Assembly (NCBI RefSeq): GCF_004135365.1
Contig: NZ_CP035492.1
Span: 2,588,001-2,652,000, forward strand
Length of the DNA stretch: 64,000 nt
Origin: Paenibacillus protaetiae
GTDB lineage: Bacteria > Bacillota > Bacilli > Paenibacillales > Paenibacillaceae
Direction of reading: 5' to 3'
Shown here: in pieces, positions 32,014 to 41,215 of the stretch
How positions within the stretch are numbered: position 1 is the stretch's first letter
Layout: the number at the start of each line of letters is the position of its first letter
Program-made: the position numbers and the translations under genes
The notes under the pieces: generated by a model
What the model was told of the DNA's origin: nothing
What the model saw: the letters and a program-made list of their open reading frames with translations, nothing else
Databases searched by the model: none

Positions 32014-33627
32014 TTATTTATAAGACGGCTTGGATTTGTCTGTCTGGTTCGCATTCACTTCATCAATGATTTTGCTGCCGCCGGCTTTCAGCCAATCCTG
32101 AACATGCTTATCCCAGTCTTCCGGAGTCAGCTTATGGTTAATGACAACGCCGCTCACAATGCTGTTCATATTGTCTTCGTAAATTTTAGAGCCGATTTCG
32201 CTTTCGGTTTGGCTCGGAATAAACGGATTCCGGTAATCCGGGAATTCGTTCTGCGAATATTCCTCGTATTTGCTCTTGTAATAATCATACAGGTCGGATT
32301 CGCCGAGGCTCGCCATCCAGTCCTTGTTGTAATTCCAGTCCACCATGCCCGAATCGCTAAACGGCGTCAGCGACCAGAACGGCTCCATTTGCGGGCGTTT
32401 GTAATCGTCCGGAATTTTGTCTTCCGGGAACGGAATGATTTTGCCGTCTTTCACTTCATAGTTTTTGCCTTCCACGCCGTATTTCATCATGTTATGGCCT
32501 TCCGTCAGCTCCCAGTTCAAATAACGGAAAATGCCGTCCGGATCTTTCGCTTTGGCCGAAATATAGAACCCGCGGTCGATCGGCAATACGGCGCGCACGC
32601 CGCCTTTAATGCCCGTTGGCCCAACGAGCGGCGAAATGATGCCGACTTCGCCGTTTGGATCCGTCTTTTTCAAATCGTTAACGATAGTCGGATAGTTGTT
32701 ATAATGCGAGATGAGTACCGCTACATTGCCCGCTTTAAATTTGTCTTCGGATTTGGAAGCGTTCGGGCTGACAAGCAGATCCGGGTCAACCAAGCCGTTT
32801 TTGCTGAGGTTCTGCACCCAGAAATAGAAATCTTTTTGCTCCGGCGACATATAAGACGGCACAAGCTTGTTCGGATCATCCTTCGCCGGCTGCCAGCCGC
32901 TGAAGCTTGCACCCCACGACGTTGCCAAATCTTTAAACGTCCACATGTCGCTGACGGTCAGCGGAATTTTTTTCTGGCCGTTAATCGGCGTATCTTTGAA
33001 CTTTTGCAGCGCGGCAACCAGATCGTCGACGGTTTTCGGCTCCGGAATGTTTAATTGTTCAAACCAGTCTTTGCGGTAATACATCAGGAATGCCACATCC
33101 GGATTAACCGTGTTCGGCAGGAAATAAATATTGCCGTCTTTATCTTTCAGCATATCCCAGATGGATTGCGGCACCGCTTCTTTCACCGCCGGGTATTTAT
33201 CCAGGTAGTCGTTGATTTTCAAGAAAGCGCCCTGCTCCTGCGTCTCCCGGAAGAAGGCGTCTCCAGGGCCGGAACCCCACATGACGTCCGGAATTTCGCC
33301 GGATGCAACAATCGTTTTCACTTTCGTGTCATAGTCGGTAACCGGCACGATTTGCACGTCGATGTTGACGTTTGCTTTTTCAAACAGCTCTTTCTCGAAT
33401 GCGCCACCTTTTTGATACGTGGCAGGGCCCCATACCGGCTTCAAATACGAGAATTTCGTCGGCGCGCTTTTGCTGCCCGTATCGGCAGTGCTGCCCGAAC
33501 CGCTGTCGGACGATTGAGTTGGCGCTGCCGAACCCGCGTTTTCATTCCCGTTTGAACTGGAGCATCCGACAATCGAAGTTAGAAAAAGTGCGGAAACTAA
33601 CAGTGCTGCAGCCTTTTTCATTGGCAT
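32014..33627 (-). CDS. extracellular solute-binding lipoprotein of the mannosidase operon
   Basis: This 537-aa lipoprotein has lipobox FLTSIVGCSSS (Cys about 22), a Ser/Gly/Thr tether, then a family 1 substrate-binding domain beginning FSYLKPVWGPATYQKGGAFE. It is clearly divergent in sequence from the two SBPs of the GH88 region. It follows the permease genes here, unlike the GH88 operon where the SBP comes first. Probable ligand: mannose-containing oligosaccharides, from the downstream GH38 gene. Confidence 0.9.
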   Translation of the reverse strand: MPMKKAAALLVSALFLTSIVGCSSSNGNENAGSAAPTQSSDSGSGSTADTGSKSAPTKFSYLKPVWGPATYQKGGAFEKELFEKANVNIDVQIVPVTDYDTKVKTIVASGEIPDVMWGSGPGDAFFRETQEQGAFLKINDYLDKYPAVKEAVPQSIWDMLKDKDGNIYFLPNTVNPDVAFLMYYRKDWFEQLNIPEPKTVDDLVAALQKFKDTPINGQKKIPLTVSDMWTFKDLATSWGASFSGWQPAKDDPNKLVPSYMSPEQKDFYFWVQNLSKNGLVDPDLLVSPNASKSEDKFKAGNVAVLISHYNNYPTIVNDLKKTDPNGEVGIISPLVGPTGIKGGVRAVLPIDRGFYISAKAKDPDGIFRYLNWELTEGHNMMKYGVEGKNYEVKDGKIIPFPEDKIPDDYKRPQMEPFWSLTPFSDSGMVDWNYNKDWMASLGESDLYDYYKSKYEEYSQNEFPDYRNPFIPSQTESEIGSKIYEDNMNSIVSGVVINHKLTPEDWDKHVQDWLKAGGSKIIDEVNANQTDKSKPSYK

Positions 33628-33684
33628 CCATTCCCCTTTAATTTGTATTTATGAGAACCCGGTTTTAATTCGGGCTGTCATTGC

Positions 33685-34629
33685 TTAACCTTTAACGGAA
33701 CCGATCATAATGCCTTTGACGAAATACTTTTGCAGGAACGGGTACGTCACCATAATCGGCGCGATGGCGAATATAATGGCCGCCGCTTTAATATTATCCG
33801 GCGTGATCACGATCTTGGACGGGTCCATAATTTGCGGGATCGCCCCCATGTTCATCATGTTCTGGTCGATAATGATCGAGCGGAGCACCACTTGCAGCGG
33901 CCATTTGGCGTTATCGTTAATGAAGATAAGCCCCGTAAAATAATCGTTCCAGTGGCCCACGGCGTAAAATAAGCCGACCGTTGCGATAACCGGCTTCGAC
34001 AGCGGCAATATAATTTTCCACAATATCGTCAGTTCGCCGGCCCCGTCGATGGAAGCCGATTCCTCCAGCCCCTCCGGGATCGACCAGAAAAAGTTGCGCA
34101 TCAGGACAAAGTTGAACGGAGATACAAGGCCGCCGACGATAAATACCCACAATGAATCAAGCAGGCCCAAGTTTTTCATCAAGATGTAGTAAGGAATAAG
34201 CCCCGCTCCGATCAGCATCGGAATGATGATGATCCAAGTGAAAAACGAGTAGCCCGGCACCTTTCGCTTCGACAGCCCGTAAGCCGCGGAAGCGGTAAAC
34301 AAGAGGTTGCTGAACGTCCCGGCTACGGTAATAAAGACCGTCACCATAAAGGAACGGGTAAGAACCGGAGTCCCAAAAATGTATTTGTAAGCGCTTAAAG
34401 TAAAGTGATACGGAAACAGCATCATCGGGTGCAGGCGGATTTGCGAAGCTTCGCTGAATGAGATCGCCAGCACGTTCAGGATTGGAATAAACGTAACCAG
34501 CCCCAGCAGCAGCAGCCCGATGTAAATAAGCGTTTGCGCCCACCACGGATTTTGGTTCAGCAGGGAAGAACCTGTAGACCGGACGACTCGTTGTTCCTTT
34601 GCAGCAGCTGTTCCGGCTTCCGTTACCAT
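33685..34629 (-). CDS. carbohydrate ABC transporter permease (LplC type), mannosidase operon
   Basis: Membrane permease with six hydrophobic segments, EAA loop GLEESASIDGAGELTILWKI and the C-terminal FVKGIMIGSVKG. ATG 34629 sits in the overlap ATGGTAA with the upstream gene's stop and has GGGAGG before it, so translation is coupled; a start at 34647 is less likely. Confidence 0.92.
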   Translation of the reverse strand: MVTEAGTAAAKEQRVVRSTGSSLLNQNPWWAQTLIYIGLLLLGLVTFIPILNVLAISFSEASQIRLHPMMLFPYHFTLSAYKYIFGTPVLTRSFMVTVFITVAGTFSNLLFTASAAYGLSKRKVPGYSFFTWIIIIPMLIGAGLIPYYILMKNLGLLDSLWVFIVGGLVSPFNFVLMRNFFWSIPEGLEESASIDGAGELTILWKIILPLSKPVIATVGLFYAVGHWNDYFTGLIFINDNAKWPLQVVLRSIIIDQNMMNMGAIPQIMDPSKIVITPDNIKAAAIIFAIAPIMVTYPFLQKYFVKGIMIGSVKG

Positions 34630-35564
34630 AGCGATCTTCCCTCCCATTTCTTCACCATCGAATTGGCCGAAATAATAAGCACGCAGCTAATGACGCCTTT
34701 GAAGATGCCCACCGCTGTAGCCAGCGAATAATCGTTGGACAAAATACCGATCCGGTACACATACGTATCAATAATGTCCGCCACATCATATACGGAAGGA
34801 TTATACATGTTGAACACTTGGTCAAAGCCGGCGTCCAGCAGACTCGCAAGGTTCAGCACAAACATGAGGACGATAATCGGACGCATGCCCGGCAGCGTAA
34901 TATGCCATATTTGCCGCATCCGCTTGGCGCCGTCCACTCTCGCCGCTTCATACAGCTCCGGATCGATCCCGGTGATGGCCGCCAAATAAATGATAGCTCC
35001 CCAGCCAAACTCTTTAATGATACCGGTTACGATCAGTACCGGCCGGAACAGATGCGTATCCGTCAGGAACTGGATGGGGTTCATGCCCGCATTCGTCAAA
35101 ATGGTGTTAATAATGCCCGTTGGCCCGACAAAGTTAATGGCGATGCCCGCAAACACGATCCATGACAAGAAGTGCGGGAAGTAGGTAACGGTCTGAATCG
35201 TCTTTTTGAACCATAACGCCTTAACTTCATTCAGCATAATGGCAAACAGGATCGGAATCGGGAAGCCGAATATAAGGCCGTACATATGGATGATGATGGT
35301 GTTTTTCAAGACGGCTAAAAATTTGTCTGACGAAAAAATGTAATGGAAGTTGTCCCAGCCGACCCACGGGCTTGCGGCGATGCCTTTAAACGCCATATAC
35401 TTTTTGAATGCAATGGTCAGCCCATAAAAGGGAATGTAAGCGAATACAACAAAATAAATAATCGCCGGTATAAATAACAGGTACATAAACCGGTACCTCC
35501 ATACCGTCTTCATCAACACCGACAGTTGGCGACGGGGCTGACGATCCAGCTTGGCTTCCAGCAT
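34623..35564 (-). CDS. carbohydrate ABC transporter permease (LplB type), mannosidase operon
   Basis: This 313-aa permease has a first membrane segment at about 26-48 (YLLFIPAIIYFVVFAYIPFY) and an EAA loop ELYEAARVDGAKRMRQIW. It is the first gene of the operon and divergent from the GntR-type regulator. A cre-like site lies about 32 nt upstream of its start codon. Confidence 0.92.
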   Translation of the reverse strand: MLEAKLDRQPRRQLSVLMKTVWRYRFMYLLFIPAIIYFVVFAYIPFYGLTIAFKKYMAFKGIAASPWVGWDNFHYIFSSDKFLAVLKNTIIIHMYGLIFGFPIPILFAIMLNEVKALWFKKTIQTVTYFPHFLSWIVFAGIAINFVGPTGIINTILTNAGMNPIQFLTDTHLFRPVLIVTGIIKEFGWGAIIYLAAITGIDPELYEAARVDGAKRMRQIWHITLPGMRPIIVLMFVLNLASLLDAGFDQVFNMYNPSVYDVADIIDTYVYRIGILSNDYSLATAVGIFKGVISCVLIISANSMVKKWEGRSLW

Positions 35565-35595
35565 GCGGGCACCTCAATTCGTTGATTGATGTTCG

Positions 35596-35609
35596 AGTAA
35601 GCGTTTACA
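35596..35609 (-). promoter_or_regulatory. cre-like site in front of the mannosidase operon
   Basis: Minus strand TGTAAACGCTTACT; one mismatch to the CcpA consensus. It is so close to the first start codon that CcpA would act downstream of, or within, the promoter. Confidence 0.55.
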
Positions 35610-35718
35610 ACAATAACCTGAACGAATTTGGACATTTCCAGATTGATCCGCTTGACGACAGTCTCAAGCCTCAGACGATCCCTCCAGCAACTGCCCTCCC
35701 TTATGTACACCCCCTAAA

Positions 35719-35844
35719 CTTGTATATTTGTGATATAACCTATTTACATGTAAATATTGTTGTCTGTATATTACCATTGCCCTTAAAAACCGTCAAGAAA
35801 TTATTTACATTGATTCAAGTAAGTTGTATATTTGTTATATTAAC
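35719..35844. promoter_or_regulatory. operator-like repeats in the divergent intergenic region
   Basis: TTGTATATTTGT occurs twice in direct orientation (35720-35731 and 35824-35835), each followed by GATAT or TATAT. Between them lies a perfect 16-bp palindrome TATTTACATGTAAATA (35741-35756). The second repeat lies just before the ribosome binding site of the regulator. They are likely targets of the GntR/LacI-hybrid regulator, by analogy with AraR, which binds TTGTAC-type palindromes. Confidence 0.55.
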
Positions 35845-35863
35845 ATTCGAGGAGATCAAAGCA

Positions 35864-36970
35864 ATGGATCAGCCAACCAAACGAGTCCCGCATTACGTCC
35901 AGATTCGGAAATATGTCAATGATCAAATCCAGCAGCTAAAGTGGCGTGAAGGCGACCGTCTGCCCTCCGAAAATGAGCTGGCCGCCCAATTCGGCGTCAG
36001 CCGCATTACCGTCAAAAATGCGCTGGACAGTCTTGTGCAAGAAGGCATCATTTACCGCATTCAAGGTAAAGGCTCCTTTGTTTCTGTCAGCGGCGGAGAG
36101 CCGGCCTTGTACCGGAAGGAAGAGCCTGCTTCCCACCCGCTTGTTGCTTATATCACGCCGGTGCTGAACAATTCATTTACCGCTCTGCTGCTAAGCGGCA
36201 TTGAAGAAGAATTGTCGCAGCATGGGCATAAAGTCGTCTTTTCCAAATCCGACGGCTGCCTGATCAAGGAAAAACAGCTGATTCAAGAGGCGCTTGAACT
36301 AGGGGTGCGAGGAATATTGATTTTTCCGGCAGACGGGGAAAAATATAATGAGGAAATTGTCCAGCTGAGCATGTCCGACTTTCCGATTGTGCTGATTGAC
36401 CGGGATTTGCCGGGACTTTCGATGCATTGCGTTTGCTCGGACCATGAAGGCGGCGCTTATGCAGCCACCAAACATCTGATTGAGCTCGGACATACGTCCG
36501 TCGCATACCTGTCGGCAAGCCCGCCGTTTACAAGCAGCATGGAAGAACGTCTTGCCGGTTACGAGAAAGCGCTGGTCGACTCCGGCATGCCGATCTTTCA
36601 CCATCACCGGGCAAAAGTGGTCAGCCCGCAGGATATTGTAGACTTTCTGGAAGCAAATCCGGACATCACGGCCGTATTCGCCGAAAACTCCGGCGTCGGT
36701 CAAGCGGTGCTCGAAGCAGCCAAGCAGCTTGGCTTGTCCGTACCCGAACGGCTGTCCGTCGCTTTTTTTGACGACATCGAATTTCCTAACCTGCATGTGA
36801 CGACGCCAACCGTCGTCGTGCAGCAGGAGCGCCTCATCGGCAAGGAATCCGCCAAGCTGCTGCTGAAAGTCATGGACGACCCGCGCCAGCCTAAGCAGAA
36901 GGTATTGCTGCCTACCGAGCTGCTGAAACGCCAGTCGACCGCCGCCCCGCTTCACTCTGTGAAATCGTAG
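35864..36970 (+). CDS. GntR-type regulator with LacI-like effector domain (AraR-like architecture)
   Basis: This 368-aa transcription factor has an N-terminal GntR winged helix (about 8-72; VPHYVQIRKYVNDQI, LPSENELAAQFGVSRITVKN, GIIYRIQGKGSFVS). A periplasmic-binding-protein-like sensor domain runs from about 90 to the end, as in AraR. The true start is ATG 35864 with GAGGAG 9 nt upstream; the frame is open further back but crosses the operator region. It is transcribed away from the LplB-LplC-SBP-GH38 operon and is most likely its sugar-responsive repressor. Confidence 0.9.
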   Translation: MDQPTKRVPHYVQIRKYVNDQIQQLKWREGDRLPSENELAAQFGVSRITVKNALDSLVQEGIIYRIQGKGSFVSVSGGEPALYRKEEPASHPLVAYITPVLNNSFTALLLSGIEEELSQHGHKVVFSKSDGCLIKEKQLIQEALELGVRGILIFPADGEKYNEEIVQLSMSDFPIVLIDRDLPGLSMHCVCSDHEGGAYAATKHLIELGHTSVAYLSASPPFTSSMEERLAGYEKALVDSGMPIFHHHRAKVVSPQDIVDFLEANPDITAVFAENSGVGQAVLEAAKQLGLSVPERLSVAFFDDIEFPNLHVTTPTVVVQQERLIGKESAKLLLKVMDDPRQPKQKVLLPTELLKRQSTAAPLHSVKS

Positions 36971-36977
36971 GAGGTTG

Positions 36978-37049
36978 ATGGAAATATGGGGGGGCCGGTG
37001 GTTTCATGCCGCCCGATTCATTCGGCACTGGATAGAGTGCAGTTCATAG
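36978..37049 (+). CDS. 23-codon ORF with strong ribosome binding site after the GntR-type gene
   Basis: AGGAGG overlaps the stop codon of the regulator and is 4-5 nt from this ATG. The peptide MEIWGGRWFHAARFIRHWIE plus three residues is rich in Trp, Arg and His. It ends 12 bp before a large stem-loop. It could be a leader-type or small protein, or a chance reading of a residual ribosome binding site. Confidence 0.25.
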   Translation: MEIWGGRWFHAARFIRHWIECSS

Positions 37050-37060
37050 AACAAAGGAAA

Positions 37061-37144
37061 CCACACGCGAGTGTATAACGGAACTGTAACCCGCGCTTTG
37101 AAAAAAGTGACCTCTTACGGGTTACAGTCCACACTCGCATGTGG
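37061..37144. repeat. 84-nt compound stem-loop
   Basis: Outer arms CCACACGCGAGTG / CACTCGCATGTGG (one mismatch) enclose a perfect inner stem ACTGTAACCCG / CGGGTTACAGT with a 24-nt loop. About 23 base pairs in total. It belongs to no neighbouring gene and has no clear U-tract. Confidence 0.75.
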
Positions 37145-37241
37145 TAAAGATACTACAGCCCCGAATTTTACCTTAAAATTGAGCCGTCGATTGATGAAAA
37201 CAACTGCAATTTTTTCATGCAAGTTGATTCCCCTTCGTCTA

Positions 37242-37300
37242 AACAACAATAGAAGGAACCCGCTTAAGAAAAGCGGACTTCTTCTATTGTTGTTTTTCTC
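37242..37300. terminator. bidirectional terminator
   Basis: AACAACAATAGAAG (37242-37255) pairs with CTTCTATTGTTGTT (37281-37294), with an inner CCGCTT/AAGCGG stem. TTTTT follows on the plus strand and TTTAG on the minus. It lies between the convergent regulator and ABC ATPase genes. Confidence 0.85.
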
Positions 37301-37302
37301 CC

Positions 37303-37968
37303 CTAAGCAATCGTGCCATCCCGAATGTAAATTACCCGTTCTGCGCGGGCGGCTACCTGGTGGTCGTGGGTAATGAGAATAATGGTCATCCCGTTTGCGT
37401 GCAGCTTGGCGAGCAGGCTCATAACTTCAGCGCCGTTCCGGGAATCAAGCGCGCCCGTTGGCTCGTCAGCCAGCAAAATGGAAGGCGCGGTTGCGAGCGC
37501 ACGTGCTATGGCAACTCTTTGCTGCTGGCCGCCGGATAATTCGGACGGCTTATGGCGAAGATGGGCGCTCAGCCCGACTGCCTCCAGCATTTCAAGTGAC
37601 GCTTTGCGCCTCTCGCTGCTCCGCTTCCCTTGGTAAATGAGCGGCAGCTCCACATTATCGAAAGCAGATAAGCCCGGCAGAAGGTTGTAGCTCTGAAACA
37701 CGAACCCGATCTTCCGGTTTCGCATATCCGCCAGCTGATTATCGCTCATTGCCGAAACCTTTTTGCCGTCCAGCGTATACGTTCCGCCGTCTGCCTGATC
37801 CAGGCAGCCCATAATGTTCATCAGCGTCGATTTGCCCGAGCCGGACGGCCCTTGAATTGCAACAAATTCGCCTTGCCGCACCTCGAGTGAAATGTGATCC
37901 AAAACCGCAAACTTCTGCCCGCCCGTCCGGTAAAATTTCGAAATGTCCTCCATCTCCACAATGGCCAT
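37303..37968 (-). CDS. orphan ABC transporter ATP-binding protein (MacB/LolD type)
   Basis: This 221-aa ATPase has Walker A (QGPSGSGKST), Q-loop (GFVFQSYNLLPGLSAFDNVE), signature (LSGGQQQRVA), Walker B (ILLADEPTGALDS) and H-loop (ILITHD). The ADEPTGALD form and family signature place it with MacB/LolD/YknY-like exporters. Preferred start ATG 37968; GTG 37977 is also possible. There is no FtsX-type permease beside it: purD lies upstream and a terminator downstream. Its partner must be encoded elsewhere or has been lost. Confidence 0.9.
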   Translation of the reverse strand: MAIVEMEDISKFYRTGGQKFAVLDHISLEVRQGEFVAIQGPSGSGKSTLMNIMGCLDQADGGTYTLDGKKVSAMSDNQLADMRNRKIGFVFQSYNLLPGLSAFDNVELPLIYQGKRSSERRKASLEMLEAVGLSAHLRHKPSELSGGQQQRVAIARALATAPSILLADEPTGALDSRNGAEVMSLLAKLHANGMTIILITHDHQVAARAERVIYIRDGTIA

Positions 37969-38021
37969 TCGGATCACCCCTTACTATAGTTATTCCGAAG
38001 GCTTGTTTCTATTTCGCGGCA

Positions 38022-38068
38022 AAATAAAAGAAGGAAGCTGTGCAATAAAGCACCGCTTCCTTCCTTCT
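38022..38068 (-). terminator. terminator of the pur operon
   Basis: Minus strand GAAGGAAGCGGTGC / GCACAGCTTCCTTC hairpin followed by TTTTATTTT, about 60 nt past the purD stop. Confidence 0.85.
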
Positions 38069-38124
38069 AGCCTGCCGTATTCCAGCAACAGCTCGACAAT
38101 TGGAATGCCGCTGCGTGATACAGC

Positions 38125-39390
38125 CTAGCGCAATGCCTTCATCGCAATGTCGCTGCGGGTATGCATGCCGTCAAAATGGATCACGCTCACCGCTTCGTAC
38201 GCGCGGGCGCGCGCTTCCGCGATGTCGCGGCCAAGGCCAACGATGCCGAGCACGCGGCCGCCGCTCGTCACGACTTGGCCGTCCTTCTCCGCTGTGCCGG
38301 CATGGAATACAAGCGCGCCTTGCGCTTCCGCTTCGGCAAGGCCGGTAATGGCGCGGCCTTTTGGATACGAAGCCGGGTAGCCTTCAGATGCCGCGATCAC
38401 GCAAACCGCTGCTTCATCGCTCCAGGCGATATCGATTTGGTCGAGGCAGCCATTCAGCGAAGCCAACACGATGTCAAGCAGATCCGTTTTCAGGCGAGGG
38501 AAAACGACTTGCGTTTCCGGATCGCCCAGGCGCGCGTTAAACTCGATCGTTTTCACGCCGTCTTTCGTTATCATAAGGCCGGCAAATAATACGCCGCGGA
38601 ACGGGCGGCCTTCGCTGACCATCGCTTTGGCTGTCGGCTTGATAATGTTGGTAACCGCATCCTCAATAAGAGCCGGGTCGATATGCGGCAGCGGGGAATA
38701 CGTGCCCATACCGCCTGTGTTCGGGCCTTTGTCGTTGTCGAATACCGGCTTATGGTCCTGCGCCGCTACCATCGGGCGTACGGTTTCTCCGTCAACGAAA
38801 GCAAGGATGGACATTTCTTGCCCTTCCAGGAACTCTTCGATGACGATCTGGTTGCCGGAGTCGCCAAACACTTTGTCGACCATCGCTTCGCGAAGCGCCT
38901 GCTGCGCTTCCTCCATCGAGTAGGCAACAGTAACGCCTTTGCCCGCGGCAAGGCCGTCCGCTTTAATTACGACCGGAATACTTTGCTTGCCAAGGTAATT
39001 CGCGGCCGTTTCATAGTCCGTGAATGTGGCATATTTCGCTGTCGGAATGTTGTATTTATGAAGCAGATTTTTCATAAAAATTTTGCTGCCTTCGATTTCC
39101 GCTGCCGCTTTGTTCGGTCCGTATACCGGAATTTGAGCCGCTTCGAAAGCATCCACGATGCCTTCCGCCAGCGGATCGTCCGGGCCGACAAACACAAGAT
39201 CAATCGCCGAATCCTTCGCAAACTGCACCAGCTCGCCGAACTGGTTTACAGCAATCGGCACGCATTCGGCCAGCTGCGCGATGCCCGCGTTGCCCGGCGC
39301 GCAATAAATATCCTTCACTTTTTCGCTTTTTTTGAGCGCCCAGACGATTGCATGCTCTCGTCCGCCGCCGCCGATAACTAAAATACGCAC
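38125..39390 (-). CDS. purD: phosphoribosylamine-glycine ligase (GAR synthetase)
   Basis: PurD performs step 2 of purine synthesis: phosphoribosylamine + glycine + ATP gives GAR. The 421-aa ATP-grasp enzyme starts MRILVIGGGGREHAIVWALK, with ATP-grasp motifs PVVIKADGLAAGKGVTVA and the metal-binding region EFNARLGDPETQVV. It is last in the operon as in B. subtilis. A terminator-like hairpin in the 277-bp spacer after purH may lower its expression. Confidence 0.97.
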   Translation of the reverse strand: MRILVIGGGGREHAIVWALKKSEKVKDIYCAPGNAGIAQLAECVPIAVNQFGELVQFAKDSAIDLVFVGPDDPLAEGIVDAFEAAQIPVYGPNKAAAEIEGSKIFMKNLLHKYNIPTAKYATFTDYETAANYLGKQSIPVVIKADGLAAGKGVTVAYSMEEAQQALREAMVDKVFGDSGNQIVIEEFLEGQEMSILAFVDGETVRPMVAAQDHKPVFDNDKGPNTGGMGTYSPLPHIDPALIEDAVTNIIKPTAKAMVSEGRPFRGVLFAGLMITKDGVKTIEFNARLGDPETQVVFPRLKTDLLDIVLASLNGCLDQIDIAWSDEAAVCVIAASEGYPASYPKGRAITGLAEAEAQGALVFHAGTAEKDGQVVTSGGRVLGIVGLGRDIAEARARAYEAVSVIHFDGMHTRSDIAMKALR

Positions 39391-39456
39391 GTATTCTACC
39401 CCCGCAATTGTTAGAGCTTCCTGCTATTATTGCATCTCCTGCCGCCGCTCGATGAT

Positions 39457-39506
39457 CAAAAAGGGAGCCGCCCACCGCTTGTACCGCGCCGTATATGGGG
39501 CTCCCT
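39457..39506 (-). terminator. intra-operon terminator-like hairpin between purH and purD
   Basis: Minus strand AGGGAGCC (39506-39499) and GGCTCCCT (39469-39462), then TTTTT. The loop is 29 nt. The rest of the spacer (39520-39660) is a degenerate run of short ACGTTCACCG/ACGTGTACCG-like units with no gene. Confidence 0.6.
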
Positions 39507-39667
39507 CTTGTCAACTTGCCGGATTCATGTTTATCGGAACCGCAGAATTTACATTTACCGGCTACACGTTCACCGAATTTACGTGTACCGCCCGGTCACC
39601 GTTCACCCCATCTACGTGTTCCGGGTCAACGTTCGCCGAGTCCATTGTCATCCGGACCTGTGGTTGA

Positions 39668-41215
39668 TTAGTGTTTGAAGTGGCGTACGCCGGTTACAAC
39701 CATTGCCATGTTGTTGGCATTGGCAACCGCAATCGACTCCGCGTCCTTGATCGAGCCGCCCGGCTGAATAACCGCCGTGATGCCGGCTTTTGCCGCGATT
39801 TCGAGCGTATCGCCCATCGGGAAGAAAGCATCCGAAGCGAGCACGGAGCCAACTGCCTTCTCGCCAGCTTGCTCGATTGCGATACGAGCCGCGCCTACGC
39901 GGTTCATTTGGCCCGCGCCAACGCCAACCGTCATGCTATCGCTAGCGAGCAGGATTGCATTCGATTTGACGTGCTTCACGATTTTCCAAGCGAACAGAAG
40001 CTGCTTCATTTCCTCTTCCGTTGGCTTGCGGTCCGTTACGACCGTCAGATCCGCTTCAGTCAAGCTGTGCACGTCGCTTTCCTGCACGAGCATGCCGCCG
40101 GCAACTGACGTCACGAGCCATTCCGGCTTGCGCTCGCCGGCCGCTTCCAGCTCGCCGATTTTGAGCAGGCGAATGTTTTTCTTCTTCGTCAAAATTTCAA
40201 GCGCTTCAGGCGTAAAGTCCGGCGCGATGATGATTTCGAGGAAAATTTCGCTCAGCAGCTGAGCCGTTTCCGCGCCAAGTGTCCGGTTTGCAGCTACAAT
40301 GCCGCCAAAAATCGAAGTCGGGTCGGCTGCGTATGCTTTTTGGTACGCTTCGTGAATGTCTTGGCCGATGCCTACGCCGCAAGGATTCATATGCTTCACC
40401 GCAACGACTGCCGGCTCGTTGAACTCTTTCACGATCGCCAGCGCCGCGTTGGCGTCGTTGATATTGTTGTACGACAGCTCTTTGCCGTGCAGCTGTTCGG
40501 CAGCCGTCAAGCTGCCCGCTTCCGCCAGCGGCTTGCGGTAAAAGGCTGCTTTTTGGTGCGGATTTTCGCCATAGCGGAGATCCTGCACTTTTTCGTACGT
40601 AACCGTATAGGATTCAGGAAGCGGCTCGCCCACTTGCTTCGACAGGTAGTCGGAGATGAGGGAGTCGTAGGAAGCCGTATGGCGGAATACTTTCGCCGCA
40701 AGACGTTTGCGCGTAGCAAGCGTTGTATCGCCTTCCGCTTTCAGCTCTTCAAGCACGCCCGCATAGTCACTGCTGTCCACAACAACCGTCACGAACGCGT
40801 GGTTTTTTGCTGCCGAACGGAGCATCGTAGGACCGCCGATATCAATATTTTCGATCGCATCTTCATACGTCACGTCCGGTTTCGCGATCGTTTCTTTAAA
40901 CGGATACAGGTTCACGACAACCAGATCAATGTAGTCGAGGCCAAGCTCTTTCATCGCTTTTTGATGCTCTTCATCGTCGCGCACCGCAAGCAGGCCGCTG
41001 TGTACAGCCGGATGGAGCGTTTTAACGCGGCCGTCCAAAATTTCCGGGAATCCCGTCACATCGGAAATGCCGATAACCGGAACGCCTTCTTTTTGCAGCA
41101 GGCTGAACGTGCCGCCCGTCGAAATAATTTGCACGCCTTGACTTGCAAGCTCGCGCGAAAACTCAACAATCCCCGATTTGTCGGACACACTAATTAACGC
41201 TCTACGAATAGCCAC
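39668..41215 (-). CDS. purH: bifunctional AICAR formyltransferase / IMP cyclohydrolase
   Basis: PurH catalyses the last two steps to IMP. The N-terminal IMP cyclohydrolase (MGS-like) domain starts [20 protein letters not shown]. The C-terminal AICAR transformylase domain contains [14 protein letters not shown], the Lys-His pair in [13 protein letters not shown] and [19 protein letters not shown]. Its 515-aa length is normal. A GAGGAGG site lies before ATG 41215. An unusual 638-bp spacer separates it from purN. Confidence 0.97.
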   Translation of the reverse strand: MAIRRALISVSDKSGIVEFSRELASQGVQIISTGGTFSLLQKEGVPVIGISDVTGFPEILDGRVKTLHPAVHSGLLAVRDDEEHQKAMKELGLDYIDLVVVNLYPFKETIAKPDVTYEDAIENIDIGGPTMLRSAAKNHAFVTVVVDSSDYAGVLEELKAEGDTTLATRKRLAAKVFRHTASYDSLISDYLSKQVGEPLPESYTVTYEKVQDLRYGENPHQKAAFYRKPLAEAGSLTAAEQLHGKELSYNNINDANAALAIVKEFNEPAVVAVKHMNPCGVGIGQDIHEAYQKAYAADPTSIFGGIVAANRTLGAETAQLLSEIFLEIIIAPDFTPEALEILTKKKNIRLLKIGELEAAGERKPEWLVTSVAGGMLVQESDVHSLTEADLTVVTDRKPTEEEMKQLLFAWKIVKHVKSNAILLASDSMTVGVGAGQMNRVGAARIAIEQAGEKAVGSVLASDAFFPMGDTLEIAAKAGITAVIQPGGSIKDAESIAVANANNMAMVVTGVRHFKH

